A DNA stretch of 8,806 nt from Alphaproteobacteria bacterium (GCA_027366195.1 DAHXKW010000023.1:1-8806), one strand, 5' to 3'; shown: positions 1 through 6,873, counted from the first letter of the stretch. The notes: a model not told the origin generated them from the letters alone. Made by a program: numbers and translations.

Positions 1-1050
1 TCCATGACACAGTATAGCCATTTTGGCCCCACCTATAATCACCTTAAAAGATCAGATGGTAAAAAATTAGTTCCAGGTGGCTCTTCGGGCGGATCTGCTG
101 TAGCTGTTGGTGCTAATTTAGCTGCCGGCAGCTTAGGCTCAGACACAGGTGGATCCATAAGACAGCCAGCTGCCTTTTGTGGCACAGTAGGAATCAAGCC
201 AACCTATGGCTTATGTTCACGCTTTGGAATGATTGCGTTTGCCTCGTCCTTAGACCAGGCAGGCCCTATGACAAAAGATGTTAAAGATGCTGCCTTACTT
301 CTTGAAATCATGGCGGGCTTCGATCCTAAAGACGCAACATCCATGAACGTACGCATCCCCTCATATAGCAGTGATCTTATTCCCGATGTCAAAGGTAAAA
401 AAGTTGCTATTTTTGAAGAATGTTTGCAAAATGTCAGTTCTGACAATCAAAAAATGATCAATGAAGCCACTAGACGATTGAAAGAAGGAGGGGCAAATAT
501 TGAACACGTTAGCTTCCCTTTAATAAAAGAGACAACACCCGTTTATTATATCCTCGCACCTGCTGAAGCTTCGGCAAATCTTGCACGTTATGATGGTGTT
601 CGTTTTGGCCACCGCGCCAAAGGACACTTATCTGTTGATGAATTATTTTCAAAAACACGTCAAGAAGGATTTGGAGATGAAGTTAAACGTCGCATCTTGA
701 TAGGAACATATATTTTATCTAAAGGACATTATGATGCTTATTACTTAAGAGCTCAAAAAATCCAATTTGTTCTTAAACAAGCGTTTGCAAATTTGTTTAA
801 CAAATTTGATTTTGTGTTATCACCAACAACGCCTACTCCTGCTTTTGCTGTAGATGAAGTCCCAACGGATCTCACACACATTTATCTCAATGATGTTTAT
901 ACGACAGCAATTAACTTGGCAGAATTACCAGCGATTTCATTTCCTTTAGGTCAAAGTGAATGTGGCTTGCCTATGGGATGCCAGTTGATCGGACCAACTC
1001 TATCGGAGCAAACTTTACTTAATGCTGCGGCCTATATTTCAAAAAACTAA
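1..1050 (+). CDS. gatA: Aspartyl/glutamyl-tRNA amidotransferase subunit A (3' part)
   Basis: GatA is the glutaminase subunit of GatCAB. It releases ammonia from glutamine, and the complex uses it to convert Glu-tRNA(Gln) or Asp-tRNA(Asn) to the amidated form in the cytoplasm. The amidase signature is visible: GGSSGGSAVAVG at about residues 25-36 counted from the ATG at position 4, and GSDTGGSIRQPAAF at 45-58. By comparison with known GatA, the first Ser of GGSSGGS is the cis-Ser and the Ser of TGGSIRQP the nucleophile, 24 residues apart as expected. KPTYG and SSLDQAGP follow. The reading frame is open from base 1 and the catalytic Lys lies upstream, so roughly 130 N-terminal residues are outside the window; the ATG at 4 is internal. 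The C-terminus ends soon after QLIGPTLSEQTLL, slightly shorter than many alphaproteobacterial GatA as I recall them. Identification is firm. Confidence 0.96.
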   Translation, partial: SMTQYSHFGPTYNHLKRSDGKKLVPGGSSGGSAVAVGANLAAGSLGSDTGGSIRQPAAFCGTVGIKPTYGLCSRFGMIAFASSLDQAGPMTKDVKDAALLLEIMAGFDPKDATSMNVRIPSYSSDLIPDVKGKKVAIFEECLQNVSSDNQKMINEATRRLKEGGANIEHVSFPLIKETTPVYYILAPAEASANLARYDGVRFGHRAKGHLSVDELFSKTRQEGFGDEVKRRILIGTYILSKGHYDAYYLRAQKIQFVLKQAFANLFNKFDFVLSPTTPTPAFAVDEVPTDLTHIYLNDVYTTAINLAELPAISFPLGQSECGLPMGCQLIGPTLSEQTLLNAAAYISKN

Positions 1051-1095
1051 AATCTTTATTAAAATTCTCATAATTTTTTGTTGAATGCATATATT

Positions 1096-1125
1096 TTGCT
1101 ATTCATTTGTATGTTCTGTCATAAT
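1096..1125 (+). promoter_or_regulatory. Possible sigma-70-type promoter for plsY
   Basis: The 101-nt gap between gatA and plsY is very AT-rich. It contains TTGCTA (1096-1101) and CATAAT (1120-1125) separated by 18 bp, which would start transcription about 20 nt before the plsY ATG. The match is only moderate, and chance matches are common in such AT-rich DNA. Confidence 0.3.
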
Positions 1126-1151
1126 AAGTCAAATGCTCACTTGGTTCATTC

Positions 1152-1724
1152 ATGCTTTTCATTCTCGCATGTGTTTTAGCTTATTTATTGGGCAGTATAC
1201 CTTTCGGCCTAATTTATGGGAAATTATTAGCTAAGAAAGACATCCGCAAAGTAGGGTCAGGTAATATTGGTGCAACTAACGCTTTTCGCTTAGGTGGTTC
1301 TCGATTGGCTCTTCTGACGCTGTTTAGTGACATAGGTAAAGGCATGCTGGCTATTTATTTAGCTGAAGCACTAGGAACGCTCTCTTGCGATATGTACTAC
1401 GTGGCTCTTATGGCAATCGTTGGCCATATTTTCCCAGTATGGCTTCATTTCAAAGGAGGAAAAGGAATTGCTACTGCATTTAGTGTCATTTTCATGCTAT
1501 CCCCATTTTGTGCTTTAAATTTAGCTGCTATTTGGGGCGGTGTATTTTGGCAATATCGCTTATCTTCTCTTGCTTCTATTGTTGCTTCTGCTTCTTTTAT
1601 CATCCTTGCTATGATTTATGATGTGTGGTTTCCTTTTGCATTATTAGTCTCAGGCATGTTATTGTATGCCCATCGGGAAAATATTCAATCTATCCTACAA
1701 GGGAAAGAAGTACGTATTGTATAA
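1152..1724 (+). CDS. plsY: Glycerol-3-phosphate acyltransferase PlsY
   Basis: PlsY is an inner-membrane enzyme that transfers the acyl group of acyl-phosphate to the sn-1 position of glycerol-3-phosphate, making lysophosphatidic acid, the first step of phospholipid synthesis. The 190-residue product has the family length and all the hallmark motifs: GSIPFG (14-19), the GSGNIGATN loop (35-43), D-IGKG (60-64), GHIFPVWLHFKGGKG (91-105) and HRENI...L..GKE near the C-terminus. The rest is hydrophobic and fits about five membrane segments. The ATG at 1152 places the first membrane helix at the very N-terminus, as is usual; no strong Shine-Dalgarno is visible before it. The 3' end overlaps the start of the uracil-DNA glycosylase gene, so the two are probably co-transcribed. 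Confidence 0.96.
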   Translation: MLFILACVLAYLLGSIPFGLIYGKLLAKKDIRKVGSGNIGATNAFRLGGSRLALLTLFSDIGKGMLAIYLAEALGTLSCDMYYVALMAIVGHIFPVWLHFKGGKGIATAFSVIFMLSPFCALNLAAIWGGVFWQYRLSSLASIVASASFIILAMIYDVWFPFALLVSGMLLYAHRENIQSILQGKEVRIV

Positions 1725-2364
1725 CTTAAAAACATATCTAGAAGAAATCGGCGTGCAATATAGCATTGGGGACCAGTCAATTTCTAGGTTGAACCATATT
1801 GGTTTTCATACGCTTGATGAACTAGAAAACTTTTATACTCATAATCTTGAGCACCCTCTAAAAAGCACAGCATTGCATACGGTTTTTTCGAATCATAAAA
1901 AACATGCAAAAATTATGTTAATTGGTGAAGCCCCTGGCCAAGAAGAAGATGAAAAGGGGGAACCCTTTGTTGGGAAAAGTGGTCAATTACTGACAGAACT
2001 TTTACGCAGCGTTAATCTTACGAGAGACGACGCCTACATCACAAATCTTGTCCCGTGGAGACCTCCTGGCAATCGTAATCCGACTCCAGAAGAAATGGCT
2101 TTTTTCCTCCCATACCTGCATAAACACATCCAACTTGTTAATCCAAAATGTATTCTTTTATTAGGTGGGATTGTAACAAGGGCATTGTTCGGAGAACACG
2201 TTCGGATTTCATCTTTCCGAGGGAAATTTCATCCTCTAACGATTGAAGACAAATCTTATGAGGTCTTACCCACATTTCATCCATCATATCTTTTACGCTC
2301 TCCTAGACAAAAAAAATTGGCTTGGATTGATATGAAATTATTGCGTCAGTATATTCGATCTTAA
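1717..2364 (+). CDS. udg: Uracil-DNA glycosylase, family 4-like, without Fe-S cysteines
   Basis: The predicted enzyme removes uracil from DNA in base-excision repair. Family signatures are GEAPGQEEDEKGEPFVG (70-86), containing the active-site acidic residue region, the WRPPGNRNPTPEE loop (114-126) and the C-terminal HPSYLLRSP motif (188-196). I chose the TTG at 1717: GGGAAAGAAG lies just upstream, and this start gives an 8-nt overlap with the plsY stop, consistent with translational coupling. An ATG at 1666 is also in frame but would overlap plsY by 59 nt and has a poor ribosome binding site. Canonical family-4 enzymes bind a 4Fe-4S cluster with four cysteines. This 215-residue protein has one cysteine only (in NPKCILLL), and the expected cysteine positions read differently (STALHT, PWRPP, FFLPYL). 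From memory, partial or full loss of these cysteines also occurs in other alphaproteobacterial homologues. The gene converges with traB, leaving a 3-nt gap. Confidence 0.88.
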   Translation: MYNLKTYLEEIGVQYSIGDQSISRLNHIGFHTLDELENFYTHNLEHPLKSTALHTVFSNHKKHAKIMLIGEAPGQEEDEKGEPFVGKSGQLLTELLRSVNLTRDDAYITNLVPWRPPGNRNPTPEEMAFFLPYLHKHIQLVNPKCILLLGGIVTRALFGEHVRISSFRGKFHPLTIEDKSYEVLPTFHPSYLLRSPRQKKLAWIDMKLLRQYIRS

Positions 2365-2367
2365 ACC

Positions 2368-3489
2368 TTAAGCTGCACTTGGTTTTTGATTGTTATTATC
2401 ATCTCCAAATTTTGAACCCTTTGAAAATACAATATTCACAACTCTACCTGCATTGATAATTACGACTGGCTGCAGTTGTTCTGCTCTTTTGATATAATAT
2501 TCAGCCAACTTGTCGAAGGCACCAGAAACACCTTGGCTGCTGAAATTACTACCTAAATTATTTGGCAAAATATTATTCTGGATATTACGTGGGTCACTTC
2601 TGCCACTTGTAATTTCACCAGCTCTTGCTGCAATCCATGTTTGCAAAAATGTGCTCGCTGTACCGATTAACCCTGTTAAGACAGCTTTACTAATGACTCG
2701 ACCTGAACGGTCAACTATTATACCCTGCAAACCATTTCTACCATCTTCGCTTGTTACATAACCATGAACGTCCGTTTCTACGATGCTATCAGTTGAAACA
2801 TCGACACAACTTAATTTTTCCAAGCGAATAAAAACGCGTTCACTAGATAAGTCCCCCCGAGCAGCGCCCATAATATGGCAACGTTTCATTTTTGTATTTG
2901 CATTATTAGGTAGATGACTATCATCTAACAAACGAATTAAAACCGGCTGAGGATCAGCAGAAACATTGACGCCAACACTGGCATCAACCGCACTTAATAA
3001 AACACCTTTCACATATGAGCCGGAAGGAATATAACTGCCCAAAGAATAGCGCGCCTGTCTCAGCATGAGAGAATGTTTGATCATTGGGGTATATGGAACA
3101 GGCTCTTCTTTTCCTGAAATTTCCTCAGAATCTGATTTATTTAGCCCCTCCTGAATTTGCTGTTTAATAGCAGCAATTTCGTTTTTGATTTCAACTAATT
3201 CTTCTGATTGAGGTTTTTCTAATAAAGCTTGCTTAGCGACTATTTGTTCTAATAAAGCTAATTTTTGTTCCTGCAATTTTGATTCCTTATTCATCTGCTG
3301 CATCCATACTTCATTCGATTGAACAGAGTTCCCTGGGGTGCTAATAGATGGTTTTTGATTGCTGTAGATTTGAGATGTTTTTGTAGAGGTTGAAGGCACA
3401 AAGATTACGTAAACAAAACCGCCAGAAATTAAGGCTGTAATAAGAATAGAGAATAACAATTTTTTCTGCTTATTTAAAATCTCATTCAC
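2368..3489 (-). CDS. traB: F-type conjugal transfer pilus assembly protein TraB
   Basis: TraB is the VirB10-like component of F-type type IV secretion systems. It is anchored in the inner membrane and reaches the outer-membrane core complex with TraK and TraV. The 373-residue product has a short cytoplasmic N-terminus, a membrane helix (about 11-30), a Ser/Pro/Asn-rich spacer, a coiled coil (about 63-118) and a C-terminal beta domain. The latter carries TraB-like signatures: SYIPSGSYVKGVLL (152-165), RGDLSSERVF (211-220), EKLSCVD (224-230) and GYV..EDGRNGLQGIIVD (243-260). It ends with the typical GRVVNIVF stretch. The start is GTG with AGAGG about 13 nt upstream, a rather long spacing. It is shorter than F-plasmid TraB, but both ends look complete. 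It stands alone: no traK, traV, traC or relaxase is visible, so it is either the edge of a transfer region or a leftover of one. Confidence 0.88.
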   Translation of the reverse strand: MNEILNKQKKLLFSILITALISGGFVYVIFVPSTSTKTSQIYSNQKPSISTPGNSVQSNEVWMQQMNKESKLQEQKLALLEQIVAKQALLEKPQSEELVEIKNEIAAIKQQIQEGLNKSDSEEISGKEEPVPYTPMIKHSLMLRQARYSLGSYIPSGSYVKGVLLSAVDASVGVNVSADPQPVLIRLLDDSHLPNNANTKMKRCHIMGAARGDLSSERVFIRLEKLSCVDVSTDSIVETDVHGYVTSEDGRNGLQGIIVDRSGRVISKAVLTGLIGTASTFLQTWIAARAGEITSGRSDPRNIQNNILPNNLGSNFSSQGVSGAFDKLAEYYIKRAEQLQPVVIINAGRVVNIVFSKGSKFGDDNNNQKPSAA

Positions 3490-3511
3490 GACAAAGAAAT
3501 TACCTCTTTTG

Positions 3512-3539
3512 TGAGATAATTTTACGCGGTTTTATCTCA
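3512..3539. promoter_or_regulatory. Dyad symmetry upstream of traB
   Basis: Perfect 8-bp arms TGAGATAA (3512-3519) and TTATCTCA (3532-3539) enclose a 12-nt loop, ending 23 nt before the traB GTG. On the minus strand a weak promoter-like pair overlaps it: TGGGCA, then a 17-nt spacer, then TAAAAT (3519-3524). A repressor operator over a traB promoter is one reading; an AT-rich transcript hairpin closing off the toxin array is another. There is no U-tract directly after the hairpin, which argues against an intrinsic terminator. Confidence 0.35.
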
Positions 3540-3802
3540 ATTGCCCAGTGGTGAATTTTACGTTTTGCCTTTTATGATACGATGCCAAGGCTTCCGACGC
3601 ATAATAACGACGTAATGTTCCCGAATTTATCTGATGCACTTGGAGGCACACGACCTTCAAAAACCATGGTGCAGGCCGTATCTTTTTCCAGACTTGTTGT
3701 TGACATGTTCGCACTCCTGCCATTCGTACTTCCCGTGCTGCTTTCGCGACTTGCGCTGCCTTGATCTTAGCCTGCTCAATCCACTTTTGTTCTTTGTATT
3801 GA
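3532..3802 (-). pseudogene. Decayed toxin-cassette leader remnant
   Basis: This stretch starts directly after the stop of the preceding immunity gene and holds no intact gene. On the minus strand it encodes, in one frame, IEQAKIKAAQVAKAAREVRMA, matching the coiled-coil lead of the HNH toxin (IEQ/VEQAKIKAAQ-type). In a second frame it encodes LEKDTACTMVFEGRVPPSASDK, matching LEKDTAYTRALERGVPPGASDN of the other leaders. Returning to the first frame, it reads NSGTLRRYYASEALAS. Two 1-nt lesions explain the frame changes: a missing base near 3690 (CCAGACTTG against CCAGTGCTTG) and an extra T near 3630 (GAATTTATC against GAGTTATC). No toxin tip or immunity gene follows; the similarity stops shortly before traB. 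The remnant therefore mixes lead pieces seen separately in the two other leader types. Confidence 0.75.
3721..3792 (-). repeat. Copy of coiled-coil leader repeat
   Basis: This stretch aligns without gaps to 6702-6773, with 61 of 72 bases identical. It encodes the Ala/Lys/Arg/Glu-rich lead segment on the minus strand. Confidence 0.75.
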
Positions 3803-4072
3803 CTACAATTCTTGCAAAGCTCTTGCTTCTATTTCACGAACAATTTTTAACGTTTCATCAAAAATTTTATTAGAATCAATGGTAAATTGAATCGTATCAA
3901 GATCTGCTTCAGTCGCTTGTAAAAATCTTCTAAAATCTTTTTCTTCCACATGTACTATAGCGCATGCAGCTTGCCAAACAGCTGATTTATAATCATCTAG
4001 AGATATCTCTTTATTTTTATATTTTTTGGTTGCTTTTAATAAATCCTGTACATCTTGTTTATATATAGACAT
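3803..4072 (-). CDS. Small immunity protein of the DUF4258-like toxin cassette
   Basis: This is an 89-residue, charged, probably all-helical cytoplasmic protein with no signal peptide. Its ATG touches the TAA of the upstream toxin tip (0-nt gap), and GGAGAG sits 5 nt before it, inside the toxin's 3' end, so the two are translationally coupled. The core, with AVWQAACAIVHVEEKDFRRF (31-50) and EADLDTIQFT (54-63), resembles small proteins that I recall next to the same kind of toxin tip in other bacteria. The role as specific antitoxin is inferred from position and this resemblance; I cannot name the family with certainty. The leader remnant begins immediately after its stop. Confidence 0.7.
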   Translation of the reverse strand: MSIYKQDVQDLLKATKKYKNKEISLDDYKSAVWQAACAIVHVEEKDFRRFLQATEADLDTIQFTIDSNKIFDETLKIVREIEARALQEL

Positions 4073-4540
4073 TTATTCTCTCCATTTAAACGGATTTACT
4101 GTTATCACAATTTCTCCATTTCTTTCTGTAATAACTTCCGCTATTCCCAATCTGTGACGCATCCTTTCTATTCCTTCTTTAAACTCAACCTGTTTCGTTC
4201 CGTTCTGAATAATTTCTTCCACAAAAGTTGGAGCACAGCTGCGTCCAGCCCCTATGGTTCCAGCTGGTGCACCAAGACCACTTGGTAACATACGTTCAAC
4301 AGCATGACGTGTATACAGCCTATCTCCAATCCTAGCATACTCCTTACTATCCAAAACGACTTTTGGATAGTTTTGCCAACTTGTCCATAATAACCTTTGC
4401 CTGTTTTCTATCATTGCCCCAGCCGATAGTGAGCGTTTGATGACTTGCACGGCTGGACCACTACTTGCTGCAGGTGCGGTAGCAGTGCCGGTGAAGTTTT
4501 GAACTGCTTTGCTCACCATTCTATTGGTATTCGCGGTCAC
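4073..4540 (-). CDS. Toxin tip, DUF4258/RelE-like RNase candidate (downstream part of a nonsense-split toxin)
   Basis: This 155-residue frame is the continuation, in the same frame, of the leader at 4550-5128; only a TAA at 4550-4552 separates them. Residues 10-41 are a linker (SKAVQ...SGPAVQVIKRSLSAG) shared with the HNH toxin. The C-terminal part, from RLYTRHAVERM (about 74-84) through GRSCAPTFVEEIIQNGT (99-115) to GEIVITVNPFKW (142-153), follows the pattern HA-ERM ... P-FVEE-I--G ... I-TV that I associate with polymorphic-toxin tips of the DUF4258/RelE-like (BECR-fold) RNase group. RNase activity is inferred, with H79 and R83 as candidate active residues. The GTG at 4540 lies 12 nt after the stop but has no clear ribosome binding site, so independent translation is doubtful. 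The tip itself and its immunity gene are undamaged. Confidence 0.65.
   Translation of the reverse strand: MTANTNRMVSKAVQNFTGTATAPAASSGPAVQVIKRSLSAGAMIENRQRLLWTSWQNYPKVVLDSKEYARIGDRLYTRHAVERMLPSGLGAPAGTIGAGRSCAPTFVEEIIQNGTKQVEFKEGIERMRHRLGIAEVITERNGEIVITVNPFKWRE
4417..4520 (-). repeat. Second shared linker block, copy in the DUF4258-like cassette
   Basis: This stretch aligns without gaps to 6152-6255. The encoded 32-residue linkers share 17 residues (pattern SKA-Q--T ... S-GP--Q--KR--SAG). It lies just upstream of two unrelated toxin tips and just downstream of the TAA at 4550, so it marks a tip-exchange point. Confidence 0.7.
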
Positions 4541-4549
4541 ACGTGCTAC

Positions 4550-5128
4550 TTATGCTGTTTCAGCTGTTATACCAGACACAGCACGGCCTGCCTTGGCATG
4601 TCCCCCCATAGGAATTGCAAATCCTGCCAAAAACCCAGCCACATCGCCCACATCTTGAGCCGCATCTTTTGAGAGACCAAGTCTGTCTCGCAATCCACGA
4701 CGTGTTTGTGTTTCGACAAAACGTGTTCCTGTATTTACAGCCGTACCCGCACCTGCTAATACTCTACCCGCCACCCACATTGGCGCATCAATAATGGCGG
4801 TTCTGATCGGATCCTCTTTTCGAGCAATCTCATGTCCTTCATGAGCAAACTGCGCCACGGCTCGGATCGTTCGTTGTCCTTGCCCAATAACATCCTTAAC
4901 AACAGAAGGTACGTACGATACAGCAGTCCTTCCGATCTGATGCAATGACGTATCCATTGAGCGCGGAGGCGTTTTTGTGCGTGCACGATTGCGATTAGCC
5001 GCCAAAGCTTCTGGTGCGTAATAGCGGCATAATGTTCCTGAGTTATCTGACGCACCTGGTGGTACACCCCGTTCAAGAGCCCTGGTATACGCCGTGTCTT
5101 TTTCCAGTGCTTGTTGTTGCGGTACCAA
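4550..5128 (-). pseudogene. Toxin leader ending in a premature TAA
   Basis: These 192 residues are the N-terminal part of the cassette whose tip lies at 4073-4540 in the same frame; read through the TAA the whole would be about 351 residues. The start of the frame is identical, bar one residue, to the leader at 8643 over its first 44 residues: EKDTAYTRALERGVPPGASD, then NSGTL-RYYAPEALAA. Next come NRNRARTKTPPRS, as in the HNH toxin, and a region unique to this cassette with small-residue-rich stretches (APMWVAGRVLAGAG, VAGFLAGFAIPMGG) that may contact membranes. The start is TTG without a Shine-Dalgarno. The frame remains open upstream to 5191 (reading NRYWVVKSKYKVAL), as if cut out of a longer gene. 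No signal peptide or delivery domain is present. It is probably a silent orphan module. Confidence 0.7.
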
Positions 5129-5291
5129 CGCTACTTTGTATTTTGATTTTACAACCCAGTATCTATTCCTCAGAATATGGATAGAGCATATCTAAAAATT
5201 CATCAAACGAATTGGCAACAAAAAATACATCCTTGCCAGGTTCTGCGTCATGTTTCCAATACACAATAGGAGGATTATCAGTATTGGGATT
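5001..5291 (-). repeat. Long direct repeat, left copy
   Basis: This copy differs from 8516-8806 at 5 of 291 positions (5029, 5108, 5159, 5183 and 5202 here) and is offset from it by exactly 3515 bp without gaps. It covers the last 42 codons of the SUKH/SMI1 immunity gene and the leader of the next cassette, up to EALAA. The right copy is cut by the window edge, so the repeat may be longer. Confidence 0.97.
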
Positions 5292-5663
5292 GCTACGATA
5301 GTCAAAACCAACAAAATCTCCACATCCTTCTCCACCAAATATAATTACTCCTTTAGGAAACCCTTCAGGTGGATTAAGATAGTAATAATGCATTTCGCTA
5401 TAATATTCAGAAAAATCTGCATCAGAATAAAACCCTCCCCCTCCCTTTAGACTACAAAAAGAATCTATTGATAAAGAATACGGATAATCTTTTATTTTAA
5501 ACATACATAATTTTGACAGTGTTCCACCATTAAATTTGCACATTAGTTGCTTATACGTTTCTGGGAAAATTTTGTGTAATAGGTGCTCATTTTTTTTTAC
5601 TATATCTATTTCAATAGGTTTATAAAAATCCCAAGTGGCTGGTTTTAAAAATTCCGCTCTCAC
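5163..5663 (-). CDS. SUKH/SMI1-KNR4-family immunity protein
   Basis: This is a 166-residue cytoplasmic protein of the SUKH (SMI1/KNR4) fold, a widespread immunity family that neutralises nuclease toxins, often of the HNH type. Diagnostic features in order are FPETYKQL.CKFNGG (33-47), GFPKGVIIFGGEGCGDFVGFDY (about 101-122), the NPPIVYWKHD strand (130-139) and the terminal VFFVANSFDEFLDML (146-160). The start is GTG, chosen because GGGGAG lies 6 nt upstream and the gap to the toxin stop is 3 nt. It directly follows the HNH nuclease toxin, so it is its likely antitoxin. Its 3' part is duplicated at the right window edge. Confidence 0.88.
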   Translation of the reverse strand: MRAEFLKPATWDFYKPIEIDIVKKNEHLLHKIFPETYKQLMCKFNGGTLSKLCMFKIKDYPYSLSIDSFCSLKGGGGFYSDADFSEYYSEMHYYYLNPPEGFPKGVIIFGGEGCGDFVGFDYRSNPNTDNPPIVYWKHDAEPGKDVFFVANSFDEFLDMLYPYSEE

Positions 5664-5666
5664 AAT

Positions 5667-6824
5667 TTACTCCCCTTGAAACCATAAATAATCACCCCCA
5701 ACATGTTTCGTTTTTTCATGAATTTCACGTGATACAAGTTGCATTCTGCCAATATCTTGATGATGATGCCATGTCAATCCCGGAATCTGAGCAGACCCTT
5801 TTTGAATTCTCAAAAGCTGTTCTTCCGTAAAGAGATCACTATTTATTTTCCCTTCACCTATAAGCTGTCGTAGCTGTTTTGTTGCTTCCACTTTATGAGC
5901 TTCTCCTCCCGACACCAGAGCCTTCGCTTTGTCAATCCTCAAATCAACTTTCGCATGTGAATCAAAAATGGGCAACCCTCTTTGATCAAAGACCACACCT
6001 GTTACGGGATGACGTGTATTTGCTAGTTTGACATTTGGTTGATGTGGCGCTGGAACGGTTGTTGAAGTAACGCGTCTTGGATATATCTTTTGAAAATCTT
6101 CAAGTGTTTGACGAGGGTTATAAGGGGCTTGAAAAATGCGCTCGCTCCTAACTCCAGCCGAATGGGCGCGTTTGAGGATTTGGGTGACGGGACCAGTGCT
6201 AACTGCATGGGCGGCAGCACTGGCCGTAGAACTTTGAGCAGCTTTGCTGATCACGTGTGTATGGACAGGCGCTTGTCTTGATACGGCAGAAACCGACTGA
6301 TGATTTCTTAGCGGTGCAAGTTTTTGCGAAGGAACAGGCGCTCTACCACGTGATCCCCGCATCTGACCATAATGAAGTCCTGCACCTGCCACAAACGCTA
6401 TTCCATCACCAAGATATTGTGCTACATTTACAGGCACACGAAACTGATCATGTAAGAAATGACGTGAAAACCTTGATAACTTTGCTGTCACAACATCTTG
6501 ATCTAACCCCACACCAATTATAGAACGGGGAGGGCTGGGTGTTCGTCCTCGATTTCTATTTGCTGTAATAGCAGCTTCTTTATAATGATCACGCAAGGTT
6601 CTGGCAGAACCATCACGATCCATCCCTAAATACCGCTTCATCGCACGGGTATAGCGTGTATCTTTTTCCGCTCTGATTCTGGCTTCTTCTCTTGCTGCCG
6701 CCATTCGTGCTTCTCGTGCTGCTTTCGCGGCTTGCGCTGCCTTGATCTTGGCTTGTTCGACACGTTTTTGTTCAGCGATCTTCAGTTGCTCAGCATGCTC
6801 AAGTGCCTGATACTCCTTCTGCAC
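5667..6824 (-). CDS. Polymorphic toxin module with HNH/Endo VII (WHH-type) nuclease tip
   Basis: This 385-residue frame is intact. Residues 1-52 are an Ala/Lys/Glu/Arg-rich coiled-coil lead. Residues 53-101 form the shared leader block (EKDTRYTRAM ... ANRNRGRTPSPPRS). Then comes a variable, Ala/Ser/His-rich part and the second shared linker (about 191-224, SKAAQ ... STGPVTQILKRAHSAG). The tip starts near VVFDQRGLPIFDSHA and ends with LTWHHHQDIGRMQLV (350-364), IHEKTKHVGG (368-377) and YLW. This is the WHH-type HNH/Endo VII motif, where the His residues should bind the metal and catalyse; DNA cleavage is therefore expected. The start is GTG with no visible Shine-Dalgarno, and the frame reads LDPEV upstream before a stop at 6846, so the module looks like the 3' piece of a longer gene. 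No signal peptide or delivery domain is present. The SUKH immunity gene follows after 3 nt. Confidence 0.85.
   Translation of the reverse strand: MQKEYQALEHAEQLKIAEQKRVEQAKIKAAQAAKAAREARMAAAREEARIRAEKDTRYTRAMKRYLGMDRDGSARTLRDHYKEAAITANRNRGRTPSPPRSIIGVGLDQDVVTAKLSRFSRHFLHDQFRVPVNVAQYLGDGIAFVAGAGLHYGQMRGSRGRAPVPSQKLAPLRNHQSVSAVSRQAPVHTHVISKAAQSSTASAAAHAVSTGPVTQILKRAHSAGVRSERIFQAPYNPRQTLEDFQKIYPRRVTSTTVPAPHQPNVKLANTRHPVTGVVFDQRGLPIFDSHAKVDLRIDKAKALVSGGEAHKVEATKQLRQLIGEGKINSDLFTEEQLLRIQKGSAQIPGLTWHHHQDIGRMQLVSREIHEKTKHVGGDYLWFQGE
6152..6255 (-). repeat. Second shared linker block, copy in the HNH cassette
   Basis: This is the gap-free counterpart of 4417-4520. It sits upstream of the HNH tip in the same relative place as in the DUF4258-like cassette. 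Confidence 0.7.
6702..6773 (-). repeat. Coiled-coil leader repeat, HNH cassette copy
   Basis: This is the counterpart of 3721-3792 (61 of 72 bases identical) and encodes the EQAKIKAAQAAKAAREARM-type lead of the HNH toxin. Confidence 0.75.
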
Positions 6825-6873
6825 CTCAGGGTCTAAACATTTACATCACGTTTTGAGCTGTTTCCATAGCCTC

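Noticed and set aside
1061..1079. AAAATT/AATTTT hairpin followed by TT after gatA, as an intrinsic terminator
   Set aside because: The stem is purely A-T with 6 bp, too weak to support a call in such AT-rich DNA.
1666..1716. ATG at 1666 as the start of the uracil-DNA glycosylase
   Set aside because: It would add 17 residues overlapping plsY by 59 nt with a poor ribosome binding site; the TTG at 1717 has a better one. It remains possible.
3582..3873. Plus-strand frames of 60-79 codons in the gap between traB and the first immunity gene
   Set aside because: They are antisense to the leader remnant and the end of the immunity gene, and show no protein-like features.
6257..6523. Plus-strand 88-codon frame inside the HNH toxin
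   Set aside because: It lies opposite the linker of an intact, recognisable toxin gene and has no family resemblance.
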